DNA of 6,671 nt from NCBI GenBank assembly GCA_031280335.1, contig JAITGZ010000099.1:1-6671 (forward strand), written 5' to 3'. The position numbers and the translations under genes were made by a program. This DNA comes from Deltaproteobacteria bacterium (GTDB lineage: Bacteria > Desulfobacterota > Desulfovibrionia > Desulfovibrionales > Desulfovibrionaceae). Every line of letters begins with the position of its first letter. The first letter of the stretch is position 1. Positions 1-5,661 of this stretch are shown here, piece by piece. The notes under the pieces were generated by a model, which was not told the origin of the DNA, did not search any database, and worked only from the letters and a program-made list of their open reading frames with translations.

Positions 1-2465
1 GCCTGGCCGATGGAAAAACCTGGGGTCAGGTTGAAGGATATGGTTACGGAGTTCATCTGCCCGGTATGGTTCACCGTAAGCGGACCCACGCCGGGGCTGT
101 TTTTCACCACCGTGCGCAAGGGGACAAGGCGGCCGTTGCTGGAGCGCACATGCAGATAGTTCAGGGCGTTTATATCGCCCCTGAATTCCGGCTTAAGTTC
201 CAGAATAACCGGGTAATCATTGGTGGGGGCCAAAATGGTGCTTACAGTGCGGGTTCCGTAGGCGTAGGCCAGGGCCTCCTCCACCTGGGAGGGGGTAAGA
301 CCCAAAGCTGCGCAACGCGCCCGATCTATCTCCACCCGCAGCTCGGGGTTTTTCATCTGTAGATCGGAGTTCACGTCAATGAGTCCGGGCAGGTCGGCCA
401 TCTTGCGCATGAAGGCGTCGGAGTTCAGGTACAGGGTCTGGGTGTCCGGGCTCTGCAGGGTGAGCTGATACAGGGCGCGGGTGGATGCCCCCAGACGCAG
501 CGGCGGGGGCTGGCTGACAAAGGAGCGTACGCCGGGTATGGCCGCAAGCTTCAGGCGCAGCCGCAGGATGATCTCTTCAATGCTCTCGTTGCGTTCCGCC
601 TTATTCCGCATGCGCAGCTGCAGGGAAAAGATGTTCATGGATGCCTGCGGCCCGCCCGGCCCCACAGTTACAGTCTCGTGCAGCAGATCTTTTTCCTGCC
701 GGACTATGGCCGAGACTTCTTCCGCATAGGCCCTGGCCTGTTCAAAGGAACTGCCCTGAAGGATTTCGCAGGATATGTTGATGGCACCCGTGTCTTCAAA
801 GGGCAGAAATCCCTTGGGCGCATGGATGAACATGCCGGCGGTGAACAGAATGATCCCGAAGGAGCATAGCAGGGCCGATCTCTTATATCGCATGACCAGG
901 CTCAGGGATCGTTCATAGATCAGAGCGGTCAGATCGAACAGGCGCTCCGCCGGGCCGGGCCGGGCGTGGGGCAGTTCCGCCGTTTGCCTTGGCCTGAGAA
1001 AGCGGGAGCAGAGCATGGGGGTCAGGGTCAGGGCCACCAGGCCGGAGACGGTAATGGCCGCAGCGATGCTGACCGCGAACTCGTAAAAAAGACGGCCCAC
1101 CAGACCGCCCAGAAAAAGCACCGGAATAAACACCGCCACCAACGATACGGTCATGCTTAAAATGGTGAAGCCGATTTCCTTTGATCCTTCCAGAGCCGCC
1201 TCCAGAGGGCTGCGCCCCTGCTCCAGATGGCGGACGATGTTTTCCAGCATGACAATGGCGTCATCCACCACAAAACCCACGGAGAGGGTCAGGGCCATGA
1301 GCGAGATGTTGTTCAGGGAAAAATTGTTCAGATACATGACCCCACAGGCCCCGATGATGGAAAGGGGCACGGCCAGACTGGGGATGATGGTGGCCCTGGC
1401 GTCGCGTAAAAAAATAAAAATCACCAGGATGACCAGTATGATGGTCAGGAGCATGGTGAATTTTACGTCATGCACTGATTCGCGTATGCTCTCCGAGCGG
1501 TCGAAGAGGGAGGTCATGGAAATGGCCGGGGGTATCTGGGCGCGCAGTTCCGGCAGCAGGGCCTTGATGCGATCCACCACTTCCACCGTATTGGCCCCCG
1601 GTTGGCGCTGAATGGCCAGGAGCATGGAGGGCGTGCCGTTGTGCCAGTTGCGGCGGCGGTCATTTTCCACTCCGTCGCGCACCAGGGCGATCTCGCGCAA
1701 GCGCAGCGGCGCGCCGTTGCGCCAAGCCACAATGAGCGGGCGGAATTCTTCGGCGTTCATCAGTTTGCCGGAGCTTTGCAGGGTATATTCCCGGCGCTCG
1801 CCGCTGAGCAGGCCCACGGGCAGGTTGGTGTTGCTGCTGCTTATGGCCCTGGCCACCTCGTCAATGCCTATATCCACGGCGGCCATGGCCTCCGGGTCGG
1901 CCTCCACCCGCACGGCGTATTTTTGCGAGCCGTAAACGCTCACCTGGGCCACGCCTTGCAGCATGGACAGGCGCTGGGCCATGAAATTTTCAGCGTATTC
2001 GCTTACGTCGGAGGCGCGCATGGTCTCTGAAGCCAGGGAAATGTAAAAAACCGGGCTGTCCGCCGGGTTTACCTTATACATGCTGGGAGGGGTGGGCAGG
2101 TCTTTGGGTAAGGAGCGCTGGGCCGATCCCAGCGCGGTCTGCACGTCCTGGGCGGCGGCGTCAATGTTGCGGTTCAGGTTGAATTGCAGGGTAATGCGGG
2201 TAGAGCCGTGGCTGTTGACGGAGGTTATGGAATCCAGTCCGGCGATGGTGGAAAGGCGTTTTTCCAGGGGGGTGGCTATGGAAGCGGCCATGGTCTCGGC
2301 ACCGGCCCCGGGCATGGAGGCGTTGACAACGATGGTGGGGTAATCAATGGTGGGCAGAGCGTCCACGGGCAGGCGCAGATAGGCCATGATCCCGGCCACC
2401 AGCACCCCGGCCATGAGCAGGGTGGTGGCAATGGGGCGATGGATGAACAGGGCGGATATGTTCAC
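1..2465 (-). CDS. RND (HAE1-type) multidrug efflux permease, MdtB/MdtC-like; C-terminus outside window
   Basis: This is the inner-membrane, proton-driven pump subunit of a tripartite efflux system. About 821 codons are visible, and family members usually have 1020-1060 residues, so the last transmembrane helices are missing. My minus-strand reading shows a short cytoplasmic start (NISALFIHRPIATT), TM1 at about residues 10-28, and a porter segment with KVNPADSP. The central helix carries VDDAIV with adjacent aspartates D401 and D402, matching the proton-relay pair D407/D408 of AcrB. The second half opens with GFLPFEDTG and contains a PGLIDVNSD stretch. The partner lysine of TM10 lies beyond the edge. 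The start is a GTG at 2465 whose last bases are shared with the adaptor stop codon (GTGA overlap), and I see no good Shine-Dalgarno sequence. Translational coupling is therefore likely. The first ATG falls inside TM1 and is not a plausible start. The N-terminus resembles MdtB/MdtC more than AcrB. The substrate cannot be told from the sequence. Confidence 0.95.
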   Translation of the reverse strand, partial: MNISALFIHRPIATTLLMAGVLVAGIMAYLRLPVDALPTIDYPTIVVNASMPGAGAETMAASIATPLEKRLSTIAGLDSITSVNSHGSTRITLQFNLNRNIDAAAQDVQTALGSAQRSLPKDLPTPPSMYKVNPADSPVFYISLASETMRASDVSEYAENFMAQRLSMLQGVAQVSVYGSQKYAVRVEADPEAMAAVDIGIDEVARAISSSNTNLPVGLLSGERREYTLQSSGKLMNAEEFRPLIVAWRNGAPLRLREIALVRDGVENDRRRNWHNGTPSMLLAIQRQPGANTVEVVDRIKALLPELRAQIPPAISMTSLFDRSESIRESVHDVKFTMLLTIILVILVIFIFLRDARATIIPSLAVPLSIIGACGVMYLNNFSLNNISLMALTLSVGFVVDDAIVMLENIVRHLEQGRSPLEAALEGSKEIGFTILSMTVSLVAVFIPVLFLGGLVGRLFYEFAVSIAAAITVSGLVALTLTPMLCSRFLRPRQTAELPHARPGPAERLFDLTALIYERSLSLVMRYKRSALLCSFGIILFTAGMFIHAPKGFLPFEDTGAINISCEILQGSSFEQARAYAEEVSAIVRQEKDLLHETVTVGPGGPQASMNIFSLQLRMRNKAERNESIEEIILRLRLKLAAIPGVRSFVSQPPPLRLGASTRALYQLTLQSPDTQTLYLNSDAFMRKMADLPGLIDVNSDLQMKNPELRVEIDRARCAALGLTPSQVEEALAYAYGTRTVSTILAPTNDYPVILELKPEFRGDINALNYLHVRSSNGRLVPLRTVVKNSPGVGPLTVNHTGQMNSVTISFNLTPGFSIGQ

Positions 2466-3628
2466 AGCGGGCCGCCGTCTTTGCCGGAACCTTCGCCTCC
2501 GGCCCGGGCGGGGTCGGTTTCCTCGCCTGCGGCGGGGGCGATTATCTCCACCAGGCTTCCGGGCATGAGGTTAAGCTGCCCGTCAATGACCACGGACTCA
2601 CCCAGGGCCAGACCCTGCTCAACCATGCCGCGCCCATCACTTAAATCCATTATTTTGATGTCGCGAGGCGACACGCGCCCGTCTTCGCCCAACACATAGG
2701 CATAACGTCCTGAAAGTCCCTCCAGTACTGCGCCGGCAGGTATGACCAGGGCATCGCTCACCGATTCCATGACAATGCTCACCCGGACGAACTGGCCCGG
2801 CCACAGGCGCTCTTCGCTGTTGGCAAAGCGGGCGCGCATGGAAATGGTACCGGTGTTTTTGTCCACTTCATTGTCAATGAGGGTAAGCAGGCCGCTCACC
2901 GGCTCGCCCGTATCCCCTTCCGGCAGTACCAGCGTTTCCACCCGGTCCGTGCGCAGGCGGCGGTTCAGTTCGGGCAAAAAGCGCTCCGGAACGGCAAAGC
3001 GTACCTCCGCCGGGCTGACCGTGTTAATCACCAGCAAGGTGGAATCATTGGCCTTGACGTTGTTGCCCGGGTGTACCAGCACTTCTCCCGCCCGGCCGGA
3101 TATGGGGGCCTTGATGGTGGCGTGGCCGAGCTGCAATTGGGCGTTTTCACGCGCGGCCGTGTTCTGGGCGATGTTGGCCTGCAGGGTTTCCACCTCGGTA
3201 AGGCTTTGCTCATATTGCTGCTGGCTGAGAAAGTTTTGCGAAGCCAGTTGTTTGTAACGGTTAAGATCCTGCTGGGCGCGGCGCAGCTGGGCGCGGTTGC
3301 TGCTCAAGGCGGCTTCGGCCTGGAGCAGGGCGTTCTGGAACGGACGCCTGTCCAGGATAAATAGCGTGTCTCCGGCATGTACATAGCTGCCCGGACGCAC
3401 ATGGGCCTCCATAAGCTGCCCGCCCACCTGGGCGGTGATATGCACGGTGGCCGAAGGCTCCACATGCCCCACCACGCTGAGGGTGCGCCGTACCTCCTCT
3501 GTCTTAACTTTAGCCACGCGCACGGGCACGGCCTTGGATCTTCCGGCCCTGGAAGAAGCGCCATCGTCCGAGCAGGCCGCGCAGAACAGCCCCAGGGTAA
3601 TGAACAGACAAAGCAGGGTGCGGCGCAT
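2462..3628 (-). CDS. RND efflux periplasmic adaptor (membrane fusion protein, HlyD/AcrA family), lipoprotein
   Basis: This is the periplasmic adaptor that links the inner-membrane RND pump to an outer-membrane channel. It has 388 residues, normal for the family. The N-terminus MRRTLLCLFITLGLFCAAC is a short hydrophobic signal with a lipobox-like end, so C19 is the probable lipidated residue. Next come a first β-barrel/lipoyl segment (about 34-95, with VGGQLMEAHVRPGSYVHAGD), an α-helical hairpin rich in Q, A and L (about 97-165), and the second lipoyl half with ATIKAPISGRAG (170-181). The β-barrel holds the family signature DNEVDKNTGTI (252-262) followed by LWPGQFVRV (275-283). A membrane-proximal domain and a low-complexity G/E/D tail finish it. 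I chose the ATG at 3628 over an in-frame ATG at 3694 because AGGAG sits 7 bases upstream of 3628 and the signal peptide begins there. The gene leads the operon and overlaps the permease gene by four bases. No regulator gene is visible nearby. Confidence 0.95.
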   Translation of the reverse strand: MRRTLLCLFITLGLFCAACSDDGASSRAGRSKAVPVRVAKVKTEEVRRTLSVVGHVEPSATVHITAQVGGQLMEAHVRPGSYVHAGDTLFILDRRPFQNALLQAEAALSSNRAQLRRAQQDLNRYKQLASQNFLSQQQYEQSLTEVETLQANIAQNTAARENAQLQLGHATIKAPISGRAGEVLVHPGNNVKANDSTLLVINTVSPAEVRFAVPERFLPELNRRLRTDRVETLVLPEGDTGEPVSGLLTLIDNEVDKNTGTISMRARFANSEERLWPGQFVRVSIVMESVSDALVIPAGAVLEGLSGRYAYVLGEDGRVSPRDIKIMDLSDGRGMVEQGLALGESVVIDGQLNLMPGSLVEIIAPAAGEETDPARAGGEGSGKDGGPL

Positions 3629-3635
3629 GTATAGG

Positions 3636-3640
3636 CTCCT
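3636..3640 (-). promoter_or_regulatory. Ribosome binding site of the efflux adaptor gene
   Basis: On the minus strand AGGAG is followed by a 7-base spacer and then the ATG at 3628. This decides the start: the upstream ATG at 3694 would add 22 residues ahead of a clear lipoprotein signal peptide and overlap the likely promoter. Confidence 0.8.
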
Positions 3641-3665
3641 GTTGAATCTTGGCGGCAGAGGCTGA

Positions 3666-3694
3666 AATATATGTCCAAGCGCATCATAGCGCAA
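3666..3694 (-). promoter_or_regulatory. Candidate sigma-70 promoter for the efflux operon
   Basis: On the minus strand TTGCGC (3694-3689) is followed by a 17-base spacer and TATATT (3671-3666). These match the -35 box at three or four positions and the -10 box at most positions, with ideal spacing. It lies about 38 bases upstream of the adaptor ATG. The -35 box overlaps one of two TGCGCT direct repeats spaced 10 bases apart, which could be an operator. This is a reading by eye, not a scored prediction. Confidence 0.45.
3678..3693 (-). repeat. Pair of TGCGCT direct repeats, one helical turn apart, over the efflux promoter
   Basis: Read on the minus strand the sequence is TGCGCT-ATGA-TGCGCT, with the repeat starts exactly 10 bases apart. 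It overlaps the -35 box and spacer of the candidate efflux promoter. Tandem half-sites with one-turn spacing are a common layout for response-regulator or repressor binding. Six-base repeats can also arise by chance, so an operator role is only inferred. Confidence 0.3.
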
Positions 3695-3723
3695 TAGTTA
3701 TGTTTGTTGGGCGTCCATGTGGT

Positions 3724-3752
3724 TTGACAAGCTTTTTTTATGAGAGTATGGC
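3724..3752 (+). promoter_or_regulatory. Candidate sigma-70 promoter for the β-barrel gene
   Basis: A perfect TTGACA (3724-3729) is followed by exactly 17 bases and then TATGGC (3747-3752), a -10 box that keeps only the first three consensus bases. The spacer contains a run of seven T (3733-3739). It would give a leader of about 45 bases before the ATG at 3806. The strong -35 with a weak -10 fits a promoter that is helped by an activator, but this is inference. Confidence 0.55.
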
Positions 3753-3796
3753 ATCAAGGTGTAATGGCGGGGGTATAGAAGTTTTCTAAAAATTTC

Positions 3797-3800
3797 GGAG
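3797..3800 (+). promoter_or_regulatory. Ribosome binding site of the β-barrel gene
   Basis: GGAG with a 5-base spacer to the ATG at 3806. The leader and the first 15 or so codons are AT-rich compared with the rest of the gene, which should keep the initiation region unstructured. The next in-frame ATG (codon 8) has no such site, so 3806 is preferred. Confidence 0.7.
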
Positions 3801-3805
3801 CAATT

Positions 3806-4726
3806 ATGTCAAATATATCCAAAAGAATGAATTTATTTATTATTTTATGCGGACTGCTTGTCTTGCCATTCCAGGCATCCAGGGCGGCGGATTTTTCCGA
3901 GGGCACGGCCAGCGCGAACGCCTATTTTTCCAACAAAGCGCTTTACACCAATTTGGATTTTATGATGCCCTTGTTCGAATCGCCCAACAATGCCGCTTTT
4001 TTCATCAACCCCGGCGGCGGCTTCAACCTGCGGCTCAAGGATAACAGCCGGCATACGGAGCGGCTTTACTTCGGCATAGGGCAGCGCCTGTTTCTGCCTG
4101 GCAGCCAGTTCAGCGGCGGCCCGGCCGGGGCGCTGCTGGGCAAGGGGCTTATCTTTGGCTTCAATTGGTTCATTGACTGGCAATATTCCATGTACAACCA
4201 TTTTATGGCGGATACCGGCGGCGGACTGGAAGTTCTCTCGGACTTGGTGGATCTGCGCTTGAACACTTATTTTAAATTAACCGACGCCAAAAAGCTGGAT
4301 CACGGACCCAGCCCCGGCGGGCTTTACGGTACAGCCCTGTATGCCGACAGCGGCGGCATTTATGAAACCCTGCTCAACGGAGTGGACGGTGAAGTGGGTT
4401 TTCGTCTGCCCATTGTGGATCAGATTGGTGAAATACGCGTCTTCGGCGGCGGTTTCTACCATGACGCCAGGGAGGTGCGCAGAGTCAGAGGCTTTAAGGG
4501 ACGTATTCAATGGAACCCTTTGCCTTCCATTCATATAGGCGCGGCCCTGTTCAGCAGCCGCCACCTGAACGGCGAAAAATGGCAGTTACAGTTCGGTTTC
4601 AAACTTCCCTTCAGCGCCAATGCGTTTTTGGCCGGGGGGAGTCCCTTCAGCGTGGACAATACCCCCAAAACCGGCAATCTGTGGAAAGATCGCTTCACCA
4701 CCCCCATACCCAGATATGGCATGTAG
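3806..4726 (+). CDS. Secreted β-barrel protein resembling an inverse autotransporter (intimin/invasin-type) barrel without passenger
   Basis: This 306-residue protein has a clear Sec signal peptide (KRMN followed by a hydrophobic core, cleavage near A27/A28 after QASRA). The mature part alternates aromatic and polar residues and is rich in glycine, as in outer-membrane β-strands. Several stretches look like the inverse autotransporter barrel: FGFNWFIDWQY (117-127), a GGGLEVLSD-LDLRLNTYF segment (138-156), and a last strand WQLQFGFKLPF (259-269) preceded by RIQWNPLPSIHIGAA. Intimins and invasins follow such a barrel with Ig-like domains exposed on the cell surface. Here only a 37-residue tail follows, ending in RYGM, and the next gene is unrelated. 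It also lacks a LysM domain. It may be a stand-alone porin-like or adhesin-derived barrel, or a partner for a passenger encoded elsewhere. The family call rests on remembered motif patterns. Outer-membrane location is more secure than function. Confidence 0.65.
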   Translation: MSNISKRMNLFIILCGLLVLPFQASRAADFSEGTASANAYFSNKALYTNLDFMMPLFESPNNAAFFINPGGGFNLRLKDNSRHTERLYFGIGQRLFLPGSQFSGGPAGALLGKGLIFGFNWFIDWQYSMYNHFMADTGGGLEVLSDLVDLRLNTYFKLTDAKKLDHGPSPGGLYGTALYADSGGIYETLLNGVDGEVGFRLPIVDQIGEIRVFGGGFYHDAREVRRVRGFKGRIQWNPLPSIHIGAALFSSRHLNGEKWQLQFGFKLPFSANAFLAGGSPFSVDNTPKTGNLWKDRFTTPIPRYGM

Positions 4727-4804
4727 GGCGCGGCAAAGCGCGGTTTCAGGTTTTTCAGCAGCTTGAACGGTTAATGAACATTAATTTACGTTATACGTCT
4801 GCCT
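4727..4804 (+). other. Short spacer between the β-barrel gene and tlyA
   Basis: This spacer holds a 4-bp GC hairpin (GCGC at 4728-4731 and 4738-4741) followed loosely by T-rich sequence (TTT 4744-4746, TTTTT 4751-4755). That is too weak to call a terminator. It also holds the palindrome TTAATGAACATTAA listed separately. No convincing -35/-10 pair with normal spacing was found, so tlyA may be read through from the barrel gene or use an unrecognised promoter. Confidence 0.4.
4771..4784. repeat. Perfect 14-base palindromic site upstream of tlyA
   Basis: TTAATG and CATTAA are perfect inverted repeats separated by AA, lying 20 bases before the tlyA ATG. The size and AT content suit a dimeric regulator half-site pair, but a short AT-rich palindrome can occur by chance. 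No regulator is identified. Confidence 0.3.
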
Positions 4805-5566
4805 ATGCCGCCCAGAACACGCGCTGACGCCTTGGCTCTGGCTCAGGGGCTGGCGGTCAGTCTGGAGCAGGCGGCCCGCCTGATCATGGCCGGGGAGATA
4901 TTTCTGCGGCCGTCAAATCCCGCCGCGCTTCCCGTCAGGGTGAACAAACCTGGGGAGAGTCTGCCTGTGGCGGCGGAGCTTTTGCGTCGCAGCGCCAGTC
5001 CTTATGTCAGCCGGGGGGCGTATAAGCTTTTGGGGGCGCTGGAGCATTTCGGCATTCAGGTTGAGGGTATGGTGGCTCTGGATGCCGGGGCTTCCACCGG
5101 CGGTTTTGTGGATTGTCTGCTGCAACGCGGCGCGGCGCGGGTATATGCGGCGGATGTGGGCCGGGGCTTGCTGCACGAAAGGCTTTGCCGCGACAGCCGG
5201 GTGATCCGCCTGGAGGGGGTGAATCTGCGTCTGGCCGGTCCAGGGTTTTTGCCTGAAGCTGTGGATATGATCACTGCGGATCTTTCTTTTATTTCCTTAA
5301 AGGCTGTTCTACCCGCGCTCAAGGGCTTTATGAAGCCGGGCGCGGGTATCATAGCCCTGATCAAGCCCCAGTTTGAAGTAAGGCCGGGCCAGACCGTGCG
5401 TGGGGTGGTGCGGGATGAGGACGCGCGCCTGAAGGCGGTGGATGAGGTAACCGCCTTTGCCCGCGATGCGATCGGGCTTATGCCGCAAGGGGTCATGCCC
5501 TCGCCGCTCAAAGGGGCCAGGGGCAACCAGGAGTATCTGGCTTGGTTTGTGCGGCCATGTTACTAG
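4805..5566 (+). CDS. tlyA: TlyA-family S4-domain rRNA 2'-O-methyltransferase (haemolysin A family)
   Basis: TlyA proteins methylate the 2'-OH of cytidine in ribosomal RNA (23S, and 16S in some species) using S-adenosylmethionine. The 253 residues match the usual length. An N-terminal S4 RNA-binding domain (about 4-62, RADALALAQGLAVS, RLIMAGEI) is followed by YVSRGAYKL (67-75) and a Rossmann-like FtsJ domain with the SAM-binding LDAGASTGGF (92-101), VYAADVGRG (113-121), DLSFISL (159-165), LIKPQFE (185-191) and GNQEYLAW (240-247). K74, D159, K187 and E243 form the expected K-D-K-E tetrad, and each is shifted by five from the residues proposed for the Mycobacterium tuberculosis enzyme. The enzyme therefore looks intact. 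The ATG at 4805 fits the family N-terminus, yet there is no recognisable Shine-Dalgarno sequence, and an upstream stop at 4775-4777 limits extension. Some family members were first described as haemolysins. RNA methylation is the better supported role. Confidence 0.93.
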   Translation: MPPRTRADALALAQGLAVSLEQAARLIMAGEIFLRPSNPAALPVRVNKPGESLPVAAELLRRSASPYVSRGAYKLLGALEHFGIQVEGMVALDAGASTGGFVDCLLQRGAARVYAADVGRGLLHERLCRDSRVIRLEGVNLRLAGPGFLPEAVDMITADLSFISLKAVLPALKGFMKPGAGIIALIKPQFEVRPGQTVRGVVRDEDARLKAVDEVTAFARDAIGLMPQGVMPSPLKGARGNQEYLAWFVRPCY

Positions 5567-5630
5567 GGTTGGTGATTATGGACAGTGCGCTTGAACCCCT
5601 GCCGTATTCAGGCTGTTATTATCGGTAAAA
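5567..5630. other. Convergent spacer after tlyA
   Basis: Short non-coding spacer between the tlyA stop and the hairpin. A 4-bp CCTG/CAGG hairpin (around 5597-5612) has no T-run after it, so I see no convincing plus-strand terminator for tlyA. Confidence 0.4.
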
Positions 5631-5661
5631 TTAGAGCAATTTCAAAGCGAAATTGCTCTAA
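5627..5661 (-). terminator. Hairpin terminator at the 3' end of the DUF401 gene
   Basis: Two perfect 13-base arms (TTAGAGCAATTTC at 5631-5643 and its complement at 5649-5661) flank a 5-base loop. In the minus direction the hairpin is followed by four T (complement of 5627-5630). In the plus direction no T-run follows, so it should act mainly on the DUF401 transcript. The stem is AT-rich for a terminator, and the TAG stop codon (5660-5658) lies inside it. It could equally be a dispersed palindromic repeat that happens to sit here. Confidence 0.55.

Noticed and set aside
66..2699. Several plus-strand open frames of 60-171 codons in the efflux region (for example 1153-1611, 1602-2030, 2184-2699)
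   Set aside because: They lie antisense to the permease gene and the end of the adaptor gene, have low-complexity or composition-driven sequences, and show no recognisable domain. They are what GC-rich coding DNA gives on the opposite strand.
2742..3665. Plus-strand open frames opposite the adaptor gene and minus-strand alternative frames at 3028-3213 and 3304-3687
   Set aside because: The adaptor frame has full family motifs throughout, so the other frames are shadows.
3629..3694. Longer adaptor start at 3694
   Set aside because: It would place 22 charged or aromatic residues before a lipoprotein signal peptide and run through the likely promoter. The ATG at 3628 has a good ribosome site.
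3845..4722. Minus-strand frames opposite the β-barrel gene (for example 3845-4201, 4277-4564)
   Set aside because: The plus-strand frame has a promoter, ribosome site, signal peptide and barrel pattern; the opposite frames show none of these.
4728..4755. Possible terminator after the β-barrel gene
   Set aside because: The stem is only 4 bp and the T-run begins about ten bases after it, so it is below what I would call.
4510..4827. Plus-strand frame bridging the end of the barrel gene and the start of tlyA
   Set aside because: It overlaps two well supported genes in another frame and has no recognisable content, so it is not taken as a passenger or linker gene.
5056..5526. 156-codon minus-strand frame opposite tlyA
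   Set aside because: It mirrors the conserved methyltransferase motifs of tlyA on the other strand and shows no domain of its own.
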